Positions 1-6,904 of a stretch of DNA of 12,671 bases are shown here, in pieces. Origin of the DNA: Flavobacteriales bacterium (GTDB lineage: Bacteria; Bacteroidota; Bacteroidia; Flavobacteriales_E; Vicingaceae); contig JAESUI010000089.1 of the NCBI GenBank assembly GCA_016763135.1, positions 1 to 12,671 of the forward strand, read 5' to 3'. Within the stretch, counting starts at the first letter, position 1, and each line of letters opens with the position of its first letter. The notes below the pieces were generated by a model. The model was not told where the DNA came from and made no database searches. It worked only from the letters and a program-made list of their open reading frames with translations. The position numbers were made by a program, and so were the translations under genes.

Positions 1-173
1 AGTTGAGCATCTTCTCTTACTACAAAATGAGTATACAAAGAACAAACTTCACTGTCTCCCAAATTAGAATAAGTGTTTAGAGAAATTTTAATTTCATAAC
101 CTACACCATTACAGTCTATCACAACATATGTTGGTGTCTTTTCTATTAATCTTCCTTTAATGTGGGCTATCAT
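1..173 (-). CDS. ruvA: Holliday junction branch migration protein RuvA, N-terminal part (runs off the window)
   Basis: RuvA is the DNA-binding subunit that holds a Holliday junction open while RuvB drives branch migration. Reading leftwards from the ATG at 173-171 gives 57 codons that continue past the window edge. They start MIAHIKGRLIEK and include DCNGVGYEI (residues 20-28) and YTHFVVREDAQ (47-57), which is the RuvA domain I OB-fold signature; the usual RuvA is about 190-200 residues. The start lies inside the last codons of maeB, overlapping it by 17 bases, with no strong ribosome-binding site, so translation is probably coupled to maeB. The C-terminal helix-hairpin-helix and RuvB-contacting domains are outside the window. 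Identification is from motif recognition and is strong despite the partial length. Confidence 0.93.
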   Translation of the reverse strand, partial: MIAHIKGRLIEKTPTYVVIDCNGVGYEIKISLNTYSNLGDSEVCSLYTHFVVREDAQ

Positions 174-2445
174 AATTGAGTCTTGTTTGTGAATCTGTAA
201 CTGCAATCGTTACCATGTTAATAATTTCTCTTACTGAGCTTCCGAGCTGAAGAATATGAACTGGCTTTTTCATTCCTAACAAAATAGGTCCTATAGATTC
301 AGATTTCCCCATCTCTTGCATTAACTTGTATGCAATATTTCCTGATGATAAATTCGGAAATATTAAGGTATTGGTGTTTGTTTTTGCTAATTCCGAAAAA
401 GGAAAAATTTGCTCTCTTAATTCTCTATTCAGCGCAAAATTTGCTTGTATTTCACCATCAACAATTATATCTGGATGTTTTTCTTTCAGCATTCTTGTTG
501 CTTCTCTCATCTTAATTGGATCTTCACCTTCTGATGAGCCAAAATTTGAATAAGAAAGCAACGCTATTTTCGGCTCAATTTTAAATCGCCTAACAATTTT
601 TGCAACTAAAGCAGTTATATCAACAATGTCTTCGGCTGTCGGGTTCTCATTTACAGTAGTATCTGCAAAGAAAAATGGACCTTGTTTTGTAAACAAAATA
701 TACATCCCTGCTATTTTAGTTACATCATCATCCGTGCCGATTACTTGTAATGCAGGACGAATAGTATCTCTATAACTTCTTGTTAATCCAGAAATTAGAG
801 CATCTGCTTCTCCAACCTCAACCATCGCAGAACCAAAATAGTTTCTGCTCCTCATCATTTCTCTAGCTTCTGTTTGGGTTATTCCTCTCCGCTTTCTCTT
901 ATTATACAATAACTCCGCAAAATTATTTCTTCGTACTTTTTCACTCGAACTCCTTGGGTCAATTATTGGAATATCGCCTAACTCTAAATTATATTCATCA
1001 ATAACTTCTTGAATTCTTTTAACCTTTCCTAATAAAATTGGTTTAGCAATTCCTTCCTCATAAACTATTTGTGCTGCCTTTAATATTTTATAATTATCCG
1101 CCTCTGCAAATACAACAGTTTTTGGGTTTCTTTTTGCTTTTTGAGTAATATTCTTAAGTAGTTTATTATCTAACCCTAATCGTTTAGATAAATCTTCAAC
1201 ATAAACCTCCCAATTATCTATAGTTAATTGAGCAACACCAGAATCAATAGCAGCTTTAGCAACTGCAGGAGCAACAATAGTAATCAATCTTGGATCTAAT
1301 GGTTTTGGGATAATAAAATCTCTACCGAAAACTATATTTTTTTCATGATAAGCTTCATTTACAACTTCAGGAACTGGCTCTTTTGCTAAATCTGCAATCG
1401 CTCTAACTGAAGCTAATTTCATTTCTTCATTTATACATGTAGCTCGAACATCTAGTGCTCCTCTAAAAATAAATGGGAATCCTAAAACATTATTCACTTG
1501 ATTAGGATGGTCTGATCTTCCAGTTGCAATAATTATATCTTCACGAGAATCAATAGCATCTTTGTAAGGAATCTCTGGGTCTGGATTCGCTAAAGCAAAT
1601 ACTATTGGATCTTTTGCCATTGTTTGAACCATTTCTACAGATAAAATTCCACCTCTCGACAAACCTAAAAACATATCTGAATCAAGCATAGCTTCTTCTA
1701 ATGTATTTATATCTCTATCTGTTGCAAATTCTAATTTTGTTTTTGGCAACCCTTCTCTATCTTTTCTTATTACACCTTTGCTATCCAGCATAACTATGTT
1801 CTCTTTTTTAACACCAAGAGAAACATAAAGCTTAACACAAGACATTGCAGAAGCTGCTGCACCACTTACCACTAACTTAATGTTTTCAACTTTTTTTCCA
1901 GTTAATTCTACAGCATTTAACATTGCTGCAGATGATATTATCGCAGTACCATGCTGATCATCATGCATTACAGGAATATCCAATTCTGCTTTCAATCTTT
2001 CTTCTATTTCAAAACACTCAGGCGCCTTGATGTCTTCCAAGTTTATTCCTCCAAAAGTTGGTGATATCGCTTTAACTGTGTTTACAAAAAGATCTACATC
2101 TGTAGCATCAATTTCTATATCAAAAACATCTATATCTGCAAAAATCTTAAACAACAACCCTTTCCCTTCCATTACAGGCTTAGATGCTTCAGGTCCAATA
2201 TCTCCTAATCCTAGAACCGCTGTTCCATTAGATATAACTGCAACTAAATTTCCTTTAGCAGTATACTTATAGACATCTTCTTTATTTGCTGCAATCTCTA
2301 AACAAGGAATTGCAACTCCTGGTGAGTAGGCCAAAGACAAATCTCTTTGAGTACTATATGGCTTGGTTGGTACAACCTCAATTTTCCCAGGTTTACCTTG
2401 TGAATGATATTCTAAAGCTTCTATGTCTTTACGTGATTTTGCCAT
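157..2445 (-). CDS. maeB: NADP-dependent malic enzyme, MaeB type with C-terminal phosphotransacetylase-like domain
   Basis: This 762-residue cytoplasmic enzyme is predicted to decarboxylate malate oxidatively to pyruvate with reduction of NADP(H). The length matches hybrid MaeB proteins (about 760 residues). The malic domain covers roughly residues 15-420: SLAYSPGVA with the candidate acid Tyr40, VMEGKG with Lys95, metal-ligand candidates Glu137 and Asp138 (NLEDIKAP), HDDQHGTA at 161-168 and ALANPDP near 285-291. The phosphotransacetylase-like domain (about 430-762) shows SRNYFGSAMVEVGEADAL, SGLTRSYRDT and LIFPNLSSGNIAYKL. In characterised MaeB proteins this domain is regulatory (acetyl-CoA sensing) rather than catalytic; I infer the same here. 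One oddity is that the dinucleotide-binding loop reads SGAAASA (194-200), with Ala197 where I expect the second glycine of GxGxxA. It is divergent from cobB and overlaps ruvA downstream. Confidence 0.96.
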   Translation of the reverse strand: MAKSRKDIEALEYHSQGKPGKIEVVPTKPYSTQRDLSLAYSPGVAIPCLEIAANKEDVYKYTAKGNLVAVISNGTAVLGLGDIGPEASKPVMEGKGLLFKIFADIDVFDIEIDATDVDLFVNTVKAISPTFGGINLEDIKAPECFEIEERLKAELDIPVMHDDQHGTAIISSAAMLNAVELTGKKVENIKLVVSGAAASAMSCVKLYVSLGVKKENIVMLDSKGVIRKDREGLPKTKLEFATDRDINTLEEAMLDSDMFLGLSRGGILSVEMVQTMAKDPIVFALANPDPEIPYKDAIDSREDIIIATGRSDHPNQVNNVLGFPFIFRGALDVRATCINEEMKLASVRAIADLAKEPVPEVVNEAYHEKNIVFGRDFIIPKPLDPRLITIVAPAVAKAAIDSGVAQLTIDNWEVYVEDLSKRLGLDNKLLKNITQKAKRNPKTVVFAEADNYKILKAAQIVYEEGIAKPILLGKVKRIQEVIDEYNLELGDIPIIDPRSSSEKVRRNNFAELLYNKRKRRGITQTEAREMMRSRNYFGSAMVEVGEADALISGLTRSYRDTIRPALQVIGTDDDVTKIAGMYILFTKQGPFFFADTTVNENPTAEDIVDITALVAKIVRRFKIEPKIALLSYSNFGSSEGEDPIKMREATRMLKEKHPDIIVDGEIQANFALNRELREQIFPFSELAKTNTNTLIFPNLSSGNIAYKLMQEMGKSESIGPILLGMKKPVHILQLGSSVREIINMVTIAVTDSQTRLNYDSPH

Positions 2446-2470
2446 ATAAATTTTATTCTACTAAAACCCG

Positions 2471-2502
2471 TAAAAATACCAATAAAATTTGGGCTTTAAC
2501 AA
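2471..2502 (-). promoter_or_regulatory. Candidate maeB promoter
   Basis: On the minus strand a TTG (2502-2500) lies 21 bases before TATTTTTA (2478-2471), one mismatch from the Bacteroidota -7 consensus TAnnTTTG. Initiation would leave a leader of about 20 bases before the maeB ATG. The region is very AT-rich, so chance matches are likely. No comparably good promoter was seen for the divergent cobB. Confidence 0.3.
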
Positions 2503-2602
2503 TGAAAAAACACCTAAAAATTAGCCCCCTTTTAAAGATAAAAAATAGGTTTTTGTAATTGATTGAAAATGAATAAATTTATTGCCTAATAGGTTAATTT
2601 AA

Positions 2603-3298
2603 ATGAAAAAAATTATTGTTTTCTCTGGCGCAGGAATTAGTGCAGAAAGTGGTTTAAAAACCTTTAGAGACAGCGATGGCTTATGGGAAGATTATGACTT
2701 AAGAGAAGTTGCAACACCAGAGGCTTGGGTAAAGGATCCAAAAATGGTATTGGAGTTTTACAACATGAGAAGAAAACAAGTTATTGAATCTTCTCCAAAT
2801 GAATCTCATTTAGCGCTAGTTAAGCTTGAAAGAAATTTTAATATTGAAATCATCACTCAAAATATTGATGATTTACATGAGAGAGCTGGTTCTAGTAAAA
2901 TACTTCATCTACATGGTGAAATATTGAAATCTAGAAGCACATATAGTGGCAACCAATATCGTATTCCGGGTCATGAACTTAATTATGGCGACTTATGTGA
3001 AAACAACTCTCAATTAAGACCAGATATTGTTTGGTTTGGAGAAGCTGTACCTAATATGATATTAGCTGAAGAGCTTTGCAAAGATGCTGATATCCTAATT
3101 ATAATAGGAACATCTTTGACTGTTTACCCTGCTGCGAACATTGTAGATTTTGTACCTAATAGTTGCTCCAACTATTTAATAGACCCAAAAGATGTTCTAT
3201 CTACGGCAAGCATTAAAAATTTAACAATTATAAAAGAAAAAGCGAGTATTGGAATTCCAATACTCGCAAATAAATTATTAAAGCAATCTATTATTTAA
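2603..3298 (+). CDS. cobB: NAD-dependent protein deacylase, sirtuin family (CobB-like)
   Basis: This 231-residue cytoplasmic sirtuin should remove acyl groups from protein lysines, consuming NAD+. The NAD-binding GAGISAESGLKTFRD (9-23), TQNIDDLHERAG (85-96), catalytic His104 in HLHGE and IIGTSLTVYPAA (167-178) are all present. Tyr53 and Arg56 (FYNMRR) match the Tyr-x-x-Arg pair that favours succinyl or malonyl lysine in class III sirtuins such as CobB and SIRT5, so desuccinylase activity is plausible. The small domain (about 107-142) has a single cysteine, Cys132, so the usual four-cysteine zinc site is absent. An AGG at 2591-2593 is the best ribosome-binding candidate. Its last 8 bases overlap the end of the convergent T9SS gene, and codons 214-222 contain a terminator palindrome. 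Confidence 0.94.
   Translation: MKKIIVFSGAGISAESGLKTFRDSDGLWEDYDLREVATPEAWVKDPKMVLEFYNMRRKQVIESSPNESHLALVKLERNFNIEIITQNIDDLHERAGSSKILHLHGEILKSRSTYSGNQYRIPGHELNYGDLCENNSQLRPDIVWFGEAVPNMILAEELCKDADILIIIGTSLTVYPAANIVDFVPNSCSNYLIDPKDVLSTASIKNLTIIKEKASIGIPILANKLLKQSII
3232..3267 (-). terminator. Intrinsic terminator of the minus-strand T9SS gene, inside the cobB coding sequence
   Basis: Bases 3242-3267 are a perfect 26-base palindrome: 11-bp arms GCGAGTATTGG and CCAATACTCGC around AATT. On the minus strand it is followed directly by TTTTTCTTTT (3241-3232), a good U-tract, 23 bases after the stop codon of the gene ending at 3291. On the plus strand it is followed by AAATAAATTA, a poor tract. It is therefore best read as the minus-strand terminator, although it also encodes residues 214-222 of cobB. 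Confidence 0.82.
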
Positions 3299-4217
3299 CG
3301 ATTACTCTTTCTGTTCTAATAGTTTCATCATTTACTTTGATAGCATAAAAATAAACTCCAGAAGTTAAAGCATCTACATTTACTTTTAATTGTCCTTTAT
3401 TATTTGACAACTTATAAGTACTAACCACTTGACCTAGCACATCATAAACATCTACTCTTGCATTATCTACATTTCCTTCTATAGAATAGTTTATTGTTAA
3501 ATTACTAGAAACAGGATTTGGATATGCTTTAATCGTAACACTGTTTTTTGCAAGCTCAATTGTTGATAATACTTCTCCATTATCAATAAATCCATTACCA
3601 TTTGCGTCACCAGAAACTTCCCATGGATTAATAACTCCATCACCATTCATGTCTCCAGTAATTTCGCCAGAATCTATTGTTCCGTTTCCATTTATATCAC
3701 CTGCAATTTCAGAACCATCTACTATTGTATTAGCATTTTGATCTCCAGCAAATGTTCCGCCCATTGTCCAAACAATATATGCTGTAGAAGAATCTGAAGA
3801 ATTTGAAACATCAGTCACTCTCATTCTCCATACTCCCCAATCTCCAGCAGACCATCCAAATGAAAATGGAGCAACTTTAGAATCATTATAGGTTCCTCCA
3901 GCAGGAGCTGTAGCAGAAGAAAATGTTTGAGCAGTTGATACAGAATTATTAGCAATATAACAGTTTACACCAAAACAAACTTGCCAATCAGTAGCAGTAG
4001 AATTTGCCATTTCCCATACAGAAATATCAAAATTTATAGGGCTTGCTGAACTATTTTCAACATGAAACTTAGTTTCCGCCATATTAATCCCAGTATCATA
4101 TATATAATGAGTTCCTCCAGCTATCGTATTATTATTTATGTCTTGCAGCTCAAGGTTTTGAGCAATTAAAGAGCTTGTGCTAATCACAGCGACTATAAAG
4201 AGTATCTTTTTTATCAT
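3291..4217 (-). CDS. Secreted T9SS cargo protein with four tandem EF-hand-like calcium repeats
   Basis: This 308-residue protein has a signal peptide (about 1-20, ending SSLIAQ) and should reach the cell surface or medium through the type IX secretion system. Residues 21-155 are a probable beta-sandwich domain whose only two mature cysteines, Cys81 and Cys86 (CFGVNC), could form a tight disulfide. Residues 158-217 are four 15-residue repeats of the form GDxNxNGxIDxxEIx, resembling EF-hand, dockerin or thrombospondin-3 calcium loops. The C-terminal 80 residues carry the type A sorting domain: AYPNPVSSNLTINYS (231-245), VDVYDVLGQVV, LTSGVYFYAIKV and a final ERVIVK. The ligand or enzymatic role of the N-terminal domain is unknown to me. 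It is divergent from the 599-aa gene across 195 bases. Confidence 0.88.
   Translation of the reverse strand: MIKKILFIVAVISTSSLIAQNLELQDINNNTIAGGTHYIYDTGINMAETKFHVENSSASPINFDISVWEMANSTATDWQVCFGVNCYIANNSVSTAQTFSSATAPAGGTYNDSKVAPFSFGWSAGDWGVWRMRVTDVSNSSDSSTAYIVWTMGGTFAGDQNANTIVDGSEIAGDINGNGTIDSGEITGDMNGDGVINPWEVSGDANGNGFIDNGEVLSTIELAKNSVTIKAYPNPVSSNLTINYSIEGNVDNARVDVYDVLGQVVSTYKLSNNKGQLKVNVDALTSGVYFYAIKVNDETIRTERVIVK
3567..3746 (-). repeat. Four tandem 45-base units encoding calcium-loop repeats
   Basis: Four in-frame units of 45 bases encode residues 158-172, 173-187, 188-202 and 203-217 of the secreted protein. Each begins Gly-Asp and carries Asp or Asn at alternating positions, then Ile/Val-Asp/Asn, then Glu about 12 residues in. 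The first unit has lost the central glycine (NANTIVDGSE) and the third has Asn-Pro-Trp in place of Asp-x-Gly, so the units have diverged. Confidence 0.85.
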
Positions 4218-4241
4218 AATTATAAGTTTAAATTGTTAGTC

Positions 4242-4249
4242 CAAATTTA
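4242..4249 (-). promoter_or_regulatory. Candidate -7 box of the minus-strand T9SS gene
   Basis: CAAATTTA on the plus strand reads TAAATTTG on the minus strand, an exact match to the Bacteroidota -7 consensus TAnnTTTG, 24 bases before the ATG at 4217. No TTG or TTTG is seen at the expected -33 spacing, so support is only partial. Confidence 0.4.
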
Positions 4250-4359
4250 AACATTTAATCATTCCATTTTATCTTAAGTGACGTTAAAAAGACAAAGAGA
4301 AAAACAATAGGAATCCAATAGTAATAAAATAACAAGATGTATAAAAGGCGACATTTGGA

Positions 4360-4367
4360 TAAATTTG
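4360..4367 (+). promoter_or_regulatory. Candidate -7 box of the 599-aa Omp28-type gene
   Basis: TAAATTTG matches the TAnnTTTG consensus exactly and is identical to the box of the divergent gene. It would give a leader of about 40 bases. At the -33 position there is only ATG (4337-4339, 20-base spacer), a weak match to TTG. Confidence 0.42.
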
Positions 4368-4412
4368 AACTGAAATTTAAAATTATCAAACAACACTAAA
4401 TACTTAATTATT

Positions 4413-6212
4413 ATGAAAAAAATACTACTTACTACTTTAGGTCTCGCAACAGGGCTAGGAGCATTTGCTCAACTACCTGTTAGTACAACGCCTGAAAACA
4501 AAAACACAATACTTGAAGAGTTCACAGGTATCCACTGTACATATTGCCCTGATGGTCACAAAAGAGCTGACCAAATGATGGCAGCAAATCCTGGTGATGT
4601 ATTCGTTATTAATATACATACAGGAAGTTATGCAAACCCAAATGCAGGAGAACCAGATTTTAGAACTTCTTTTGGTACAGCAATTGCTGGTCAATCAGGA
4701 TTAACTGGATATCCAGCAGGGACTATTAACAGACATTTATTCTCTGGTATGCAACAAGGAAGTGGAACTGCAATGAGTAGAGGAGATTGGTCAACCGCAT
4801 CAGGTCAAAACATATCTCAATCATCATATGTAAATGTAGCATGTGAAGGAACTCTTGATGTAAATACAAGATTGTTAACAGTTGATGTTGAAGCTTATTT
4901 TACTGGAGTTGGTGCTCCAGGATCAATGAACATTAATGTTGCTGTTACTCAAAATGGACTTGAAGGACCACAAACTGGTGGTGCTTCTTTTTATCCTGCA
5001 ATGATTCAACCAAACGGAAACTATCAGCACAATAAAATGTTAAGACATTTAATGACAGGACAATGGGGAGATGTAATTACTACTACCTCTATGGGAACAT
5101 TAGTTCAGAAACAATACACTTGGACTTTACCAGCTGATATTAATGGTGTTCCACTTGAATTGGGTGAGCTTAAAATTATTGCTTTCATCGTAGAAGGACA
5201 ACAAGAAATCATTACAGGTGATGACGGACCTATTACTTATACAGGGTTAAATTTTTCTAACAATGCAAGATTAAAGACCGTAACTTCTTATGATGTTGTT
5301 TGTGGGTCTACAGTAACACCAACAGTTAATATTCAAAATTTTGGTTCAGCAACTATGACTGCTGCTACCATTTCTTATGATGTTAATGGAGGTACTCCAC
5401 AAATTTTTAATTGGACAGGTAGTTTAGCTTCATTAGCTCAAGAGGAAGTTGTATTAAATGCTATCTCTTTTACCGATATAGGAAACAATACAATTAATGT
5501 AACTATTACTGATGTAAATAGTGGTCCAGATGGGGATATGGCAGATAACAGCGGAACTAAAACTAATGTTACCAACACTAACTCTACAGCTACAGGTACT
5601 GCATACAATTTAATCGTTTTACAAGATAGATATGGTTCTGAGATTACATGGGATCTTATTGACGATGCAACCGGAAACCCTGTTCCAGGTGGTACTGGTG
5701 GACCATATGCTGATTTAGGTTCTAATGGTACTTTAGCAAACAACCATAGTATCACATTGTCAAATACTGGATGTTATACTTTTAACATTTACGATGCATA
5801 TGGTGATGGTATTAATGCTGGCTATGGAGCTGGTAATGTTACGTTTGAAAATACTGGTGGCACACAAGTATTCTTCAATAATGGGCAATATGGAGGTGAT
5901 GATAGAGAGCCTTTTGAGTTAACTTCTATTACTGGTGTTGATGAGGTTATTACTGAAAACAGTATATCTATATATCCAAATCCAACAAATGATGTTGCTA
6001 CTATATCTTTCAACTTAACTGAATCAACTTCAGTTACTATGGAAGTTTATAATACTATGGGAAGTTTAGTATTCTCTAATGGTACAAAAACAATGAATTC
6101 AGGAAGTCAAAAAATAGTTTTTGATGGAACTGAATTACCAAATGGTATTTACTTTGTAAATCTTACTGTTGGTGACAACTTAATTACTAAAAAAGTTTCA
6201 TTACTTAAATAA
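4413..6212 (+). CDS. Omp28-family thioredoxin-like surface protein with T9SS sorting domain
   Basis: This 599-residue protein begins with a signal peptide (1-20, ending GAFAQ). Residues about 30-290 resemble Omp28-type outer-membrane proteins and have thioredoxin-like features: LEEFTGIHCTYCPDG with Cys42 and Cys45, and GYPAGTINR (99-107) whose Pro101 suits the thioredoxin cis-proline. NKMLRHLMTGQWGD (207-220) matches a motif shared with the Omp28-like lipoprotein gene at 8588. Residues 295-390 look like a beta-sandwich (CARDB-like) domain. Residues 398-505 form an Asp/Gly-rich module (YDAYGDGINAGYG) common in secreted Bacteroidota proteins. Residues 508-599 are a T9SS type A sorting domain (SIYPNPTNDVATISF, ending KKVSLLK). 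I infer a surface-attached or released thiol-active or binding protein; the activity is unproven. A hairpin terminator follows it. Confidence 0.86.
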   Translation: MKKILLTTLGLATGLGAFAQLPVSTTPENKNTILEEFTGIHCTYCPDGHKRADQMMAANPGDVFVINIHTGSYANPNAGEPDFRTSFGTAIAGQSGLTGYPAGTINRHLFSGMQQGSGTAMSRGDWSTASGQNISQSSYVNVACEGTLDVNTRLLTVDVEAYFTGVGAPGSMNINVAVTQNGLEGPQTGGASFYPAMIQPNGNYQHNKMLRHLMTGQWGDVITTTSMGTLVQKQYTWTLPADINGVPLELGELKIIAFIVEGQQEIITGDDGPITYTGLNFSNNARLKTVTSYDVVCGSTVTPTVNIQNFGSATMTAATISYDVNGGTPQIFNWTGSLASLAQEEVVLNAISFTDIGNNTINVTITDVNSGPDGDMADNSGTKTNVTNTNSTATGTAYNLIVLQDRYGSEITWDLIDDATGNPVPGGTGGPYADLGSNGTLANNHSITLSNTGCYTFNIYDAYGDGINAGYGAGNVTFENTGGTQVFFNNGQYGGDDREPFELTSITGVDEVITENSISIYPNPTNDVATISFNLTESTSVTMEVYNTMGSLVFSNGTKTMNSGSQKIVFDGTELPNGIYFVNLTVGDNLITKKVSLLK

Positions 6213-6227
6213 TAACTTTTAAAACAC

Positions 6228-6279
6228 AAGAATCAGTAGTGTGGCATCATATTTGTCAAATCGCTACTGATTCTTTTTT
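6228..6279 (+). terminator. Intrinsic terminator after the 599-aa gene
   Basis: Arms AAGAATCAGTAG (6228-6239) and CTACTGATTCTT (6264-6275) pair perfectly over 12 bp, extendable by a T-G and a G-C pair, around a loop of about 20 bases. Four more T residues (6276-6279) follow. It starts 16 bases after the stop and separates this gene from the TlpA gene. Confidence 0.85.
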
Positions 6280-6294
6280 ATAACAAAATTCGAA

Positions 6295-6816
6295 ATGAAA
6301 AAATTAACTTTATTATCTATTCTTATCATTGCAAGCTTTGCCTTCACTAGTCCAAACGAAACAAGAACTATCCCTTCTGTTAATTTAAAAAACTTAGAGG
6401 GAAAAACAGTTAACACTTCAAGTTTTAATAATGATGGTAAACCCATGATTATTAATTTTTGGGCAACATGGTGTAGCCCTTGTAAAAGAGAGCTAAACAA
6501 TATTGCAGATGTTTATGAGGACTGGGTAGAGGAAACTGGTGTTAAGTTAATAGCTATTTCTATTGATGATGCTAGGAATTCTGGAAAAGTTGCACCTTAT
6601 GTTAATGGTAAAGGATGGGAGTATGAAGTTTATATTGACTCAAATCAAGATTTTAAAAGAGCCTTAAATGTTAACAATGTACCTCACACTTTTTTAGTAA
6701 ATGGTAAAGGTGAAATTGTATGGCAACATAATTCTTATTCAGAAGGAGATGAGGATGAACTATATGAAGCAGTTAAAAAACTTGCTGCAGGAGAAGAGTT
6801 AAACTCTAAAAAATAA
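6295..6816 (+). CDS. Periplasmic TlpA/ResA-type thiol-disulfide oxidoreductase
   Basis: This 173-residue protein has an N-terminal signal peptide (about 1-18) without a lipobox cysteine, so it should be soluble in the periplasm, possibly anchored by an uncleaved signal. After PSVNLKNLEGKTVN, the usual AhpC/TSA-TlpA entry strand, comes NFWATWCSPCKREL with the redox pair Cys60-Cys63 and an intervening Ser-Pro. VNNVPHTFLV carries the cis-proline Pro130. It has no other cysteines. TlpA-type proteins usually act as reductants of specific periplasmic disulfides, such as cytochrome c apoproteins, so substrates here may be the neighbouring envelope proteins; that is inference from context. It lies between two hairpin terminators, which suggests its own transcript, although I cannot point to a convincing promoter. 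The C-terminal tail is charged and lysine-rich. Confidence 0.92.
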   Translation: MKKLTLLSILIIASFAFTSPNETRTIPSVNLKNLEGKTVNTSSFNNDGKPMIINFWATWCSPCKRELNNIADVYEDWVEETGVKLIAISIDDARNSGKVAPYVNGKGWEYEVYIDSNQDFKRALNVNNVPHTFLVNGKGEIVWQHNSYSEGDEDELYEAVKKLAAGEELNSKK

Positions 6817-6834
6817 GAATTCAATAATAAATAG

Positions 6835-6872
6835 AATAAGCCCGGATTATTTATAACTTCGGGCTTATTTTT
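6835..6872 (+). terminator. Intrinsic terminator after the TlpA-type gene
   Basis: Arms AATAAGCCCG (6835-6844) and CGGGCTTATT (6860-6869) pair perfectly over 10 bp around a 15-base loop, followed by a T-rich run to 6872. It begins 18 bases after the stop codon. Confidence 0.88.
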
Positions 6873-6883
6873 ATACCTCAATT

Positions 6884-6891
6884 TAACATTG
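6884..6891 (+). promoter_or_regulatory. Weak candidate -7 box for the DUF6029-like operon
   Basis: TAACATTG is one mismatch from TAnnTTTG and would place the start of transcription near the ATG at 6905, downstream of the preceding terminator. No clear -33 element was seen, so it is recorded only because the operon needs either a promoter here or read-through. Confidence 0.22.
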
Positions 6892-6904
6892 ACACTTCAT
6901 TAAT

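Noticed and set aside
2507..2554. Inverted repeat ACCTA ... TAGGT between maeB and cobB
   Set aside because: Only 5 bp pair cleanly around a 29-base AT-rich loop, with mismatches beyond. It is too weak to call a terminator, riboswitch or small RNA.
2286..2558. A 90-codon plus-strand frame spanning the maeB start and intergenic region
   Set aside because: It overlaps the conserved N-terminus of MaeB and ends in AT-rich spacer. It has no recognisable motif and no ribosome-binding site.
5438..5755. A 105-codon open frame on the minus strand inside the 599-aa gene
   Set aside because: It is antisense to a well-supported secreted protein, has low-complexity composition that mirrors the Thr/Gly/Asn-rich sense strand, and shows no recognisable domain.
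6248..6255. CATATTTG as a -7 box for the TlpA gene
   Set aside because: It has one mismatch, no -33 element, and lies in the loop of the preceding terminator. It was judged too weak to annotate.
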